Below are positions 11,572-22,597 of a stretch of DNA of 64,000 nucleotides, one piece after another (position 1 is the first letter of the stretch; each line of letters begins with the position of its first letter). Origin of the DNA: Hymenoscyphus infarciens (Eukaryota; Ascomycota; Leotiomycetes; Helotiales; Helotiaceae); NCBI GenBank assembly GCA_001414345.1, contig LLCB01000041.1:372001-436000 (forward strand). The letters run 5' to 3'. The notes under the pieces were generated by a model, which saw only the letters and a program-made list of their open reading frames with translations, was not told where the DNA came from and made no database searches. Position numbers and translations under genes: made by a program.

Positions 11572-14172
11572 ATGGAGGGCCAGAGCAGTCGATTAACCTC
11601 CTCCTCTCACTTTACATTCACATCTCACCCCATCGAAAGCAAAGGTGATCTCTTGCCAGAAGAATCGCGTTCTGAAGGTCTCTCACCCACAGACGGTTCC
11701 CAACATTGGTCCGAGTCCGAATCCCGCCACAATGAACCCTTCGACGAACGACAAACGAAAATGGAGAAGAAGCTCCTCGCCGCGTTTCAAGGACAAGCAA
11801 ACCGCATGGCACTACCACACCCATATCCACCCTCCATCGCTAGACTTGCGGATCTAAATCCAATTTCCATCCAGGATCTTCGAGTGGGAGAACACCATTG
11901 GGGAAATTACATTCTCCTCCGAGCTGGCGCTTTGCCGCGGAAGAAGAATGCTGTTATGACTGTTGCTGAGGACGAGAAGCATGATACGGTTGTGGTGCAG
12001 ATTTATCAACAGTTTGAGGAGGAGGTTCGACCTTGTTCCAGTGTTGTTGGTAAGGGGGATGTGTTTCTTGTCAAGGAGCCTTTCTTCACGGACATTGGGG
12101 TCTTTCATCAGGGGATTCAAATTGAGCATTTGGGTGATTTTGTGAGGTTGGTGGATATGAAAGGTAGGAATGTGGTAGATTTCTGTCTCCAGGCGAAGCT
12201 TCAGATCAAGAGGGAGTTTTGGGCAGCTATTGAGAGGTAAGAGATCCTCCACGTCTCCGTTGTTACTCTGGTCCATCTGGGAGCATTGCAAATATTGTCC
12301 CCGAAGGATTTTGGAGAATTGGAAAGTCAATTCTTGATTCTTCTCAACCTTCTCCAACAATTTTTCTCCCTGTCCTAACTTCATTCCAATTCTTCTTGAC
12401 GCGAAAACCACATCCTTGTTGTCCTTCTTCTAACTCCAGGTCCCTAGCTACTCAGCTGCACTGGCAAGCAACCCTTCCGAGGAAGAAACCAAGATCATCC
12501 GCCGAAACAGAGCATTAGCATATCTCCAAGACGAAAACTTCGAAGCCGCATTAGCCGACACCAAAAGCCTATCCAAGCCCCCCGACACCTCCGAAAAATC
12601 CCTCTACCGAGCTGGCAAAGCCCTATACGGTCTCCGTCGCTTCGACAAAAGTTTCGACGTCTTCAAACTGTTAAGTGAAAAGTACCCAAACAATCCTGAA
12701 GCGGCAAAGGAAATGTCTCGCGTGCGGTCCCGAATTGCCGAACAGAAACTGGGTAGCTATAATTTCAAGGCGCTGAGGAAGGAGGTGTTGAAGAACCGAT
12801 CGCCATTTTTGGATCAAGCTACTTTCGATGGACCTGTTGCTGTGAAGGCTTCTTCCAGTCCTTCTGTTGGGAGGGAGAAGGGCTTGTTTACTACAAGAGC
12901 TGTGAGAGCGGGGGAACTACTGCTTTGCGAAAAGGCATTTTCTTATTCTCCGGGTCATGGTTCGGGGGAAGAGGAGGAGGAAGAGGAAGAGGAATTTCTC
13001 AACAAGATGTTTGGGCTTGAAGAAGACCCTCTTCTGACGCCCACGTTACAAAAACTATGGCGAAATCCTTCCCTTCTGGCAGAATTCTCGAAGCTTCCTC
13101 GTGCACTTGATTCAGAGCAGCAGAAATCGAAAAAATCACTACCGGTGCAACGCCTACTCAACCGCGGTGACAAGGACGAGGAATTGGTGGTCAAGGAAGT
13201 GTCCGTTCAGCCTCTGGGTGTTCATTGGGTGGATGGACGACCAGTCATTGATACGTAAGCTCTCCCCATTACTGCTCATGAAACTGTCATTCCCATTGTC
13301 CTAACAAAAAAACAAAAAAAAGTTTCCTTGTAGAAAGAATCCTTCAACGAAGCGCCTACTCCTGTCCACTCCTCAGCAAACCCCTCTACGGACTCGGCGG
13401 GCGACAAATCAAGCAAACCGACGATTGCAGAGGCCTCTGGCTCCTCGCCCACAAAATCAAGCATTCATGCCTTGCCAACGTTCGACTCAGTTTCATCGGC
13501 GACCTCTTATTCGTTCATGCCACCTGTGATATCCCCAGCAATACAGAGTTAAGCATGTGGTACTTGTCACCTCACGGTGTGCCTGGGGAAAACTATCACG
13601 TCACCATGCAGCTGCCGCTTCAGCATTGGGGGGTAGTTTGTAAATGCCCGCTCTGTTGTGACTTGCAGACCACGAGCCGAAAGATACGGAAGAAGAGGGA
13701 GGTGTTGACACAAGAATTTCGCGCTGTTGTCACTGGGCCGCATGAGAAAATCGATACGGCCAAAGCCGAGTCCCTGCTTCAAGAACTCAACCTCACCTAC
13801 ACCTCATCACCAACCACGGTCCCTCGCATACCATTGAAGGATCTCTACATGATCCTCGCCATAACATATCTGAAAAAGGGCGATTCTCGGAAAACCGTGG
13901 CCATGGGATTGAAAGTTCTCGAATCCCTGGGATTTGTTATTCGAGGTGGGCATTTATTGACTTTGACGACGGCGAGGCACATTGGACTGTTGAAAGTTGA
14001 GAGGTGGGGACTTTTGACGGATGATGTTATCAATGCTTGGGATCATTTGAGTAAAGTATATAAGAGGGGTGCGCCGTATCTCGAGAGGAAGGCGACGGAT
14101 TATGCGAAATTGAGCTATAAGATGGTTGTTGGTGAGGATATTTCTTTTGAGGAGATGTTTGGGGTGGAGTAG
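11572..14172 (+). CDS. TPR and SET domain protein with altered NHSC motif
   Basis: Three exons (11572-12236, 12448-13254, 13323-14172), 773 aa. After a disordered N-terminus, residues about 90-215 form a beta-rich domain; 220-310 contain TPR helices (RRNRALAYLQ, YRAGKALYGLRRFDKSFDVF). A split SET domain follows: N-SET at about 375-410 (REKGLFTTRAVRAGELLLCEKA is the usual GRGLFA-like entry, described in part), an acidic insertion (E-rich, about 425-435), and C-SET with KHSC at 537-540 and IPSNTELSMWY. A late Cys group (CKCPLCC) resembles a post-SET or MYND-like zinc site. SMYD-like SET proteins methylate lysines, but the Asn of the canonical NHSC, which contacts S-adenosylmethionine, is Lys here (codon AAG), so activity is doubtful. 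The first acceptor (12447) was chosen to restore the TPR frame. Confidence 0.8.
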
Positions 14173-15677
14173 CTTTGAAGCTTAGTGGTAGGTAGATAGT
14201 GTGTTTGAAGCTTTGATAATGGACCGGTTGTGACCAAAACTTCTCGCTCTGTGAAATAGGAGCTGCTTGGTTTTCAGAAAATCTGCTTAGGCTTCTGTCT
14301 TCTCTTTAGGAGTTAGTAATCGACGCTCACTGCTAAAAGTGGCATGTGAATACGCTATGTTTACTATTGATAAAACCAGACTTAGACACTAATACTATTA
14401 ATAAAATATCAAGAGATTCTCTAAGAATTATTACAGTGTGGTCGATAGTATTATCGTGATAAAATACTGTAGTATTTTCGAATTATATATTATTATAATA
14501 TTCCAATAGTACGTATTAGTTTTCGCTGTAATACTATAGTAATATCGCGATATTATATAGTATACTATTTAATAACTCGTGTACCTAAAACCCCACTTAA
14601 AGTCTACTAATTAAGTATAGTATATAAAGCAGTTTCTACTTAAGTATTTCTTCTTAATATATAATAACTTATAATACTCGGAGCATTATAAGACTACTAT
14701 TACTTCTTTATGTTTCAGGTACTCTATTTTTATAAAAAGGAATCACTTAAATTAAGTAAGAATTTAAAGTCCTTAGTATACTTAGTAGTATTGTAATATT
14801 ATTATAATATCGATTAAAATACTAATAATATAAAGGATAATATTATTAGATATCGTAGTATTTAAATAGTATAAATAGTACGTATTAAAGTGGGTTTCTA
14901 ATAATATATCGTAGTAGTATAATATTCTAAATACTATCGACTATACTAAATTATTATATTAAGTAAAACTTAACTAATAATATATTAGATATCTATTAAT
15001 ATATCGAGTTTTATAATTACTAAATAGTAACTCTATACTAATAGCTAATAGAATTAATAGAGCTTATTAAACTCGACTTTAAGTAAAGTTATAAGATTTT
15101 TCTTAATATAATACTATACTATAAGTAAGTTCTTAGTACTCTTTAGAGCCTATTTAGCTCGTATATATCTAGAATATATATTACTAAAAATCAGAAGATA
15201 ATATATATATATATATTAATTCTATATATATACTAGTGTTTAATATATATATAATAACCGTAGATTAAATAGCTTTAACTACTACGCTAGCGAGCTAAAA
15301 GGTATAAGAATTAACTAGTAGAATAATTCGCTATTCTATAGTATAGCGTTTTAGATTTTCTTATCTAAACGCTTCTAAGTATTAGAATAAGAAAGAATAC
15401 TCTACTATATTAGAATATATTATTATATTATATATTCACTCTTATAATAACTACTCGATTAAGGTTAGCTTACTTTTAGAGTATTTATACTCTCTTCTAT
15501 ATATAGTAGATAGTTCTCTTCTTATAATAATAAATATCTAATTCTCTACTCTATACTTTTAAATATCTATAATACTTCTATTAACCTTATACTTATAATA
15601 GAATATAATAGAATAGAATAACTCTACTTATAGAATATAATAGAAGAGAAAGAATAATTATAAAAGAAGGATTAGAG
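14173..15677. repeat. AT-rich RIP-degraded DNA left of the LINE
   Basis: After about 170 nt of 3' flank of the TPR-SET gene, composition changes near 14340 to almost pure A/T with scattered CG. CA and TG are both rare, unlike inside the LINE. A stretch near 15130-15170 (CTTTAGAGCCTATTTAGCTCG) resembles in inverted orientation a stretch near 23495-23520 on the far side, so both flanks may belong to one older element. No coding content can be read. Confidence 0.75.
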
Positions 15678-15691
15678 TAGCTAGGAAAGCT
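15678..15691. repeat. Target-site duplication, left copy (TAGCTAGGAAAGCT)
   Basis: Fourteen bases identical to 22197-22210, placed exactly at the two ends of the LINE. It abuts the poly-T that is the LINE poly-A tail in reverse. Confidence 0.8.
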
Positions 15692-16539
15692 TTTTTTTTT
15701 TTTTTTTTGTAATTAATAGTCTATTTATCTGCTTTAGCGGATATATAGATGTACTATTTAGATCTAGTCTATAAATATGGTTACGAGCCATCGGCTCTAT
15801 ATCTAGAGCTAATAAAAGAAAGATAAAAAGAGACTTATAAATTAAATAAATTAAATAATCTAAACTCTAAGTATAACCTCTATCTCGACCTCGCCTTCTA
15901 ATCTAGTATATGTTATGTTATAATATAATAGCTCTCTTAAAGGCTTAGTTAGTATAGATAACAATCGTTGTAATACTACTTTAGCTGTCTCCTTTATAGT
16001 GCCTCTTATTTATAGAGGCGAATATGTTTTAGTATATATTATAAATTAATCTAAAAGACTACTTATAAGTATGAAAGAGATAGTTTTAGGTATAAGTTTA
16101 TTATCTAAAAGAAAGACTCTAGTATTACTAGCGTACTCTACTCTTATATACTTTAGTTATAAATCTTCGAAGTCTTTATAGTCTTTGAGTATATATTTAA
16201 TAGTTTAGTATAATTAGTTGTATTTATACTATAGGTTATCTATCTTATTAATCTTATATAAGTATCTATTTAGGCTAATCTTCTTAGTTCTTATCTAGAT
16301 TAGTACTAAAGATTTAGCCTTTATAAGGTTTTAGTATAGTTGTTGAGTATAGTGAAATAGCGAGATCCTCTCTTTTACCTATCTTTTCTTATATAGTATA
16401 CTAGTATCTTTAAGGTCCTACTTTTAGTACTAAAGAGATCTAGCTATTAAATTAATTATTCTTTTATAAGAGAATAGGAGCTATAGGAGCTACGCTATGT
16501 ACTACTCTAGGGCTTTTAGTAACCTCTTCTCCTTATTCT

Positions 16540-16960
16540 CTTTTAATTGTTAACTAGTAGCTTACTTTGTAAGCTTGTTAGCCTTTTCGTTGCTTAGGAC
16601 ACCTATATATGCTAGGATCTATTAAATTATTATCTCTATGTTCCTTCTTTTTAAGATATTATATAGCTAGTATATCTTTCTTAGGATGAATTGCCTAGAC
16701 TGGTTTCTAGGTCTTATAGATAATAGGATAGCGGCTTAGTTGTTAGTAAAAATAGTAAGCTTTTTTACTATGTCTCCTCCTCTATTTACTATACTAAGAG
16801 CTATCTATATACTAATAAGCTTAGCTTTGTAGATTGTAAACTAATTACTTAGTCTGATATCTGTTTTATATACCTACTCTTTATATAGTTCCTATATAGC
16901 TATACTAACTCGGTTGTTAATATTACTTCTGTCTATAAAGACTTATATGTATATAAAGCG
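16540..16960 (-). pseudogene. LINE RNase H domain remnant
   Basis: On the minus strand, FIDRS near 16940 corresponds to the TDGS motif, YKAKL near 16840 to the Y-A-E-L helix with the catalytic Glu changed to Lys, TNN(stop)AAI near 16740 to the TDNQAAI motif with Asp changed to Asn and Gln to stop, and GVLSNEKAN near 16590 to the H-x-G-V-x-GNE-x-AD segment. All changes are G to A or C to T. This is the C-terminal part of LINE ORF2. Confidence 0.8.
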
Positions 16961-17599
16961 AGATTGTTTTTAGACTTTATTATGTTCTTTTACTACTATC
17001 TTAGCGTCTAAGGCGATATAGATATTAGGCGGTGACTACTATGGTTTAGTAATAATCGGGATTTTCCTTTTAATTCTTTCTTATTATTATTATCTAATAG
17101 TTATTTATACTTTATACTTAAGTTCTTAAAGAGGGGAGAGACGAGCTAAGTTATCTTTAATAGTTTCTCTCTTTTATAGTATTATAATACGTATGTGTAT
17201 AGGTGATGCTTTGATTCGGTTTATAGAAATTATACTAGTACGGTCTAGCTAAATGTTAATTAGGAGGAAATCCGTTTCGGCTTCGATAACTGCTACTACT
17301 ATGGTTTAGAAGGCTCTGGTCGCTATATATAGTGTCTTCTTTTAGAGGGTATTTAGTATTTAGATTATCTTCTTCTAATAGGTCTTTTAACCTTATATTA
17401 TTAGGTTAGATATCTACTAAGTCGAGCTAGCGAATAAGATCTAGGGTATAATAATTGCTTTTATAAGAGTGATTATATTACTTATTAAGGTATCTTACGT
17501 TAACTTTACTATACTACTTAGTGTCTAAATCGACTTCTTGATCTTAACCTTAACGTGTTCTATGTGCTTTATGCTATTTAGTTTAGAGTCTAAGATAAC

Positions 17600-18900
17600 T
17601 TTTAGGTATTAGATATAAGATATAGCTTTAACGATCTTACCTTGTCTTAGATTAATAGGCTAGAATTCGTTGTAAATACGCTTTTTATCCTCTTTATAGA
17701 TGAAGTAGATAAGCTTATACTTAGTAGGAGTAAATACTAAGGCGTGTTTTCGAGCCTAATTATTAGCTTTATAATATATAATCTCTAGCTTTTAGATTGT
17801 AGCCTCTGTGGTATAGCCCTCTACGAGGAAGTATATATTATTAATATACTCTATAGATAGATTATAGCCTTTGCTAATATTAATAAGGTCTATGTTATAA
17901 AAGAGGTAGAGAATAGAGGAGAGGGGAGAGCTTTAGAGGATTCTAGTTATTATATTATATATATTACTTATGTCTTCGAATAGCTTAATCTAGATAGTCC
18001 TCTTTATAAGATAGCTGAATATCTAGTAAATGACTTTTAAGAGTAGGCCTCTTTTCTTTATATTATAGATTAGCCTCTTATATAACGTGTAGTTAAAGGC
18101 CTCTAAGATGTCGAGTATAAGTAAGCTTGCTACTTTTCTCTTTCTCTAAGCTGAGTATATCTTTTTAAGTAGGAGGTAGATATTATACTTGTATAATAAT
18201 TACTTATAACCTTCTATATATGTTATTAGTAGTATAAAGTGTTTCTTTATATAGTACTAGATCCTTTTAGCAAGTACCGAGTCTATAACCTTGCCTATTG
18301 TGTTTATAAGAGCGATGGGATAGTATGATTTAGGTTTAGTATACATCTCCTTTCTAGGCTTATATAGAGCGACTATAATAGACTTCTTAAACCTCTTCAA
18401 GTAGTACTAAAGTTCTATAGACTTGTTAAAGATATTAGTAAGGTATAAAGTAAGGATACTAGCTACTATTTAGATAACTCTATTTAGTATTCTATCTTCT
18501 CTTAGAGCTTTATCTAGCGATATCTCTTATATTACTACTCTTACTTTATATTCTTAAATAGAGGTTTAGAGCTCTTTAAAAGGGTGATATAGGTAAAAGT
18601 AGGTATTTAAGAGGTTAGGTTTAGAAGGGGATAAGAAGAAGGTTTATTATAGTATATTAGCTTTTACTTATATATTCTTTGCTATTATACTATCTCCTCT
18701 TTTTAGATTAAGAGTAAAGGTAGGGGCTTAAGACTCTCTTAATCTTATCTACCTTACTAAAGCCTATAGCTCTTTCTTATCTCTTATATTTAATACCTTA
18801 TCTTTATAAATATCCTTTTAAGCGATTATAATTAGCTTCTTTCTTATCTTTTTAGCTTCTTAGAAGGCTCTTAGGTTATGCTTTATACTATCTAATCTAT
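17600..18900 (-). pseudogene. LINE reverse transcriptase domain remnant
   Basis: Readable minus-strand pieces are SSPLSSILYLFYN (from the PQGSPLSPILY motif) near 17930-17895, YINN at about 17851-17838 (from the catalytic YIDD or YVDD, both Asp codons now Asn) and ARKHALVFTPTKYKLIYF near 17760-17700, typical of Tad1-like enzymes. Stops interrupt every frame. Confidence 0.8.
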
Positions 18901-19449
18901 TCTATCTTCTTTATATACGCTTAACTTCTTAAATAGCCTCCTTATACTCTTATATAAAGCTAGGTATTGATTTAAGAGTGAGGACGTAGTCTAGTATCGA
19001 GGCTTATATAGCTGCTTAGACTACTTAAATTATAAGATTAACTATTATATCTAGATTAGCTATAGTATAGATTTTAGACTTTAGAAGAAGTAGTAGGAGT
19101 ATTATATTAAGAAGCTCTACGTCTGTCCTCTTAAAGTCCTTGTTAACTATAACTAGAGTAGGCGTGTAGTTAATAAGGAAGACTGTTTTAACTAAGACGT
19201 GGTTAGCAGCTATGTCTAGGTCTTTTTAGACTCTATATAACTAGATTAAGTCTATAAGTCTAGAGTTATACTAACTTAAGTTAATAGTAGTCCTGATTAA
19301 GTAAGATCGAATATTAGATTAAGGTCTAGTAACTAAGCCTTTTAGTAGTACTAGCTCTAGATGTCTTTCTCCTACTATACTTAGTAAAGCTATAGCTTAA
19401 GCTTTCCTTCTTTAGCTATATATAAGTAATAGTAAGTCTTTAAACTATT

Positions 19450-20110
19450 CTTTATAGTATAAGTTAAAGTCCTCTACTACTACCTGTTTATTATTTCTAT
19501 ACTTTTTAAGTACTACGTTAAGTTCTAGTAGAATAGATTAGGTTAGGATGCCTTTCTATTTCCCTTCTATATATGTCTTACTTAGCTAACCTTACTATTA
19601 GAGGTTATAGATATTATAGATAGTAATAACTTCGTTGCTATCGCCTGTTTTTAGCGTGATATAGAGGGAGTATAAATAATCGCCTCTACTAGTAACTCTT
19701 ACTAAAGTGGGATTAATTTTTCTATTTATAAGAAAGTATATAAGTAGCCTACCTTATCTACCTATAAAAGCTTTAAATCTTCTTTAAGAGGGGTTGTAGG
19801 TAAGTTTTTTATTATAGCTATTTAGCTATAGCTCTTAAATCGTTATAATATTATACTCTTATACTATCTTATTTTATAGTAGTAGGTTTATTATATTATA
19901 TGATTTTTTAACGTTATATTATAGAATAGAGAGAGTAGAGTGCTAGCATATACTTATTAATTAGTTTAGAGAGAGGTTCAACGCTTTATAGTCTTAGTAC
20001 TTAAGACGTCTATAGATAGAGTATTTAATAATACCTTTAAACTTGATAGGATATTAGAGGAGATATTAATAAGGTTATCCTCTAACTCTAGAGCTAATCC
20101 TATACTAGTA
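19450..20110 (-). pseudogene. LINE endonuclease domain remnant
   Basis: An apurinic-endonuclease-like domain at the start of ORF2: on the minus strand, EYNIITI(stop)EL(stop) near 19860-19822 corresponds to the EYDIIAIQEPW motif, and INPTLVRVTSRGDYL with VITIYNIYNL near 19710-19615 corresponds to the later strands. The substitutions are RIP-type transitions. Confidence 0.75.
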
Positions 20111-20749
20111 TAGTCGACGGCCCTTTTTATAGTATAGCTCTTAGTGATTTCGTTATACTCTTATACTAGGCTGTTATATCTCCTATTACTAGTAAGCCTA
20201 GCCTATTTAACTTTAGATATAGAGGCAAAGTATATCTTCTTTATAGCCCTCTTACCGCTTTTTGTTACTATAGTATACTTATTACTAACGTTTCTATTAT
20301 CTCTAGGCTTTATAGAAGAGCTATTGAATTTTCTATGTTAAGGCTTAAGCTACTAGGTTAGTATATTTAGAGTCTTAAAAAACTAGCTATTTTAACTAAA
20401 GATGTTACTTAGGTTAGTTAATACTATAAATAGTTGTTAAGTAGTAGGTGGATTAGTAGAGGTAGCGAAGATAAAGGGTTTAAGTAAGATAGGCTTTTAT
20501 AGAGTAACCCTTGCTTCTCCTCTCTTCTTTCTTAATCTCTCTACGATTCCTTCTACTACTACTAGAGGTGTCTTATCTACCTCTACTACTCCTCCTTCTA
20601 TTTAGACATTCTTATAAGCGTCTTAGGTAGTAGGTTTAGCTTAGGAGGAGGGAGTAGAGAGTTCTATAAATAGGTTGTTATTCTCTTTCTCTAGTACTTC
20701 TTTATCTAGCGTAGTAGCTCTGCTTCCTTACTAGGAGACTAATAGTATA

Positions 20750-21735
20750 AGAACTAGCCTTACTAGGAATAGCAGTTATAGCTATAAGCGCTTTCTCTTA
20801 TTCTTAACTCTCTCTATAGCCTAGCCGTAGAATTTATAGTCTTTTGAGAATACTATATATAGGAGTTTATAGTTGGTATACTTATAGAAGGTTTTATCCT
20901 CTACGTAGTCCTTAGTATTATAGTCTATAGTATAAAAGCTATACTTTTACTTAGCTTTGTATATACGTATTATATAGTTATATCTATAGTAGTAAAAGTA
21001 TTAGACGACTTAGGCTTTTTAGCTATACTATTATATGGATTTGGGAGCTTCTTCCTATACTACTTTACATGTCTTAATATAGGTATTAGTAATCTTTATA
21101 TTATAGAATTCTACTATAATAGCGTTGGTATTCTTTTCCGGCTTCTATTTAGAGAGCTATCTAATACCTAAGATCTCTCTTAAGCTATGAATGAGGGTCG
21201 GGTTAGTAGCGTATAGCTTCTTAGCTATAGCCTTCTAGTCTCTTATATCTACTAATTTAATTGATATTAAAGATACGACTACTCTCTACGTTAGTACTAG
21301 GACTGCGGCCTTCTTCTCTAGAAAGCCTACCTATTCTTCTCTATAGTATACTATCTTCTCTACTATTACGAGGTTACTAGTATAGAGAAAGACGTCTCCG
21401 CTATTTATTAGCCTAGCGGCCTCTATCTACTTTAGTATAGCTGGTGTCTTCGTAGTAGAGCGTACGCTATTATTGTTATAGCTAGGGCATACGCCGAGTA
21501 CTATGGTAATAGCTTTATTTACCTACTATAGAAGCTTCTTAGATGGCTTTAGGAGGGCTCGTAGGCGCTCCTTGGTAATATTATAGTCGATAAGTATACG
21601 TATCTCTTTGGCTACTAGGCTGTCGAGAGTAGAGGCTCTCGTAGTAGAAGAGAACACGTATATAATAGAACTATCGCTATTACTAGTGCTAGTACTCTTA
21701 GTAACAGACGTATAGGTTAGTATATTAGTAGACAT
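20750..21735 (-). pseudogene. LINE ORF1 (gag-like) remnant with zinc knuckles
   Basis: A minus-strand start (MSTNILTYTS) near 21735 leads into a still readable 69-residue stretch with LDSLVAKEIRILID and RLRALLKPS, then stops. Further on, RLINSGDVFLYTS and ATNPTLIHSLREI match the gag-like protein of Tad1 elements. Near 21000-20885 the spacing of a double CCHC zinc knuckle remains but its Cys codons (TGC/TGT) have become Tyr (TAC/TAT). Confidence 0.7.
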
Positions 21736-22196
21736 ACTCTGGCCTTACTGCTGCTTTTAGGCTCCTTTGTCTTTGTTTAAGAGCTTCTAGATTAACGTGT
21801 TTTAGTACGTGCTATAAGCTTTAAAGTCTATTTAGAGTTACTAAATAGCTTACTAGAGCTAACTCTAATCGCTCTATACTTTCGGCGTAGAGAGGTATTT
21901 AATAATTAAATCGAGGAAAGGGATTATAGTACTATTTAGTAATACTCTCTTCTTCTTTAAAAGACTATAGTTACTATGTGTCTTAAGCTATTAAGCTTTA
22001 GCTAGGAGGTAAGAGCTATAAACGCGTCTATTAGCGTCTTTCTTCCTAACTAAAGGCTAGTCTAATACTATACGATTCGCTATTAGAGGAATAGGCTCTT
22101 AAAAGACGATTGTACGTATCTGCTTGTCGCTGCGGTGTGTGATTATAGTATTATTTCTAAAAAGTCGATTTAGTCGCGTAGAGTTATTTTTTTTTT

Positions 22197-22210
22197 TAGC
22201 TAGGAAAGCT
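22197..22210. repeat. Target-site duplication, right copy (TAGCTAGGAAAGCT)
   Basis: Second copy of the 14-bp duplication flanking the LINE; identical to 15678-15691. It follows a T run at the LINE 5' end. Confidence 0.8.
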
Positions 22211-22285
22211 AAAAAGAGAGACTAGAAAGAGAGAGAAGAGTAAGAAGTATAGAATAGAAGTAGCTAGAAGAGAAAGAGTATCTCT

Positions 22286-22350
22286 AAATAAAGTAAGTTA
22301 GTTTATAAAAGAGCGGTAGTATAACTCTCTTTATAAACTAACCTACTTTA
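22286..22350. repeat. Near-perfect hairpin plus a third arm copy
   Basis: TAAAGTAAGTTAGTTTATAA (from 22289) is the reverse complement, with one to two mismatches, of TTATAAACTAACCTACTTTA (22331-22350). The loop is about 15 nt. A third, direct copy of the right arm follows at 22353-22374 (TTATAAACTAATCTACTTTA). This may be RIP-mutated terminal repeats. Confidence 0.55.
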
Positions 22351-22474
22351 TCTCTTATAAACTAATCTACTTTAAATACGTTCTCTTTTATAAGATAATA
22401 TATAAACCTTTCTATTCTCTCTACTTATAATAGCACGCTATTCTAGATTATTATATAATAGTACTATTCTAAAT

Positions 22475-22597
22475 TGTCGGTATTCGTAAAACTGCTAATA
22501 TCTCTAAGTACTACTAATACCTCTAATACTTCTAGGCCGAGATTACGAATAACTAATACTTATATAAGCGAAGTGCCGAAGGTATTAATATCCGACA
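22475..22597. repeat. 123-bp element with TGTCGG/CCGACA ends
   Basis: A short segment starting TGTCGG and ending CCGACA, richer in CG than its surroundings. The ends are inverted complements as in LTRs (TG...CA) or small terminal-inverted-repeat elements. No flanking duplication is clear, so it may be a solo-LTR fragment or chance. Confidence 0.35.

Larger units (their letters stand above)
15692..22196 (-). mobile_element. Tad1-like LINE retrotransposon, RIP-inactivated
   Basis: A 6.5 kb non-LTR retrotransposon on the minus strand. Its 3' end carries an A-tail (T run from 15692 on the plus strand) and its ends are bounded by a 14-bp duplication. In minus-strand order I can read degraded ORF1 (gag-like with zinc knuckles), endonuclease, reverse transcriptase and RNase H, the domain order of the Tad1/I lineage of fungi. 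All frames are full of stops of the CAA to TAA, CAG to TAG and TGG to TAG types, and catalytic Asp codons have become Asn. On the plus strand CA is almost absent while TG remains, so mutation was strand-biased. It cannot encode active proteins. Confidence 0.88.

Noticed and set aside
15900..21750. Idea that the AT island hides a host gene cluster or a centromere-like core
   Set aside because: Minus-strand translation gives LINE gag, endonuclease, reverse transcriptase and RNase H in order, and both ends are defined by a duplication.
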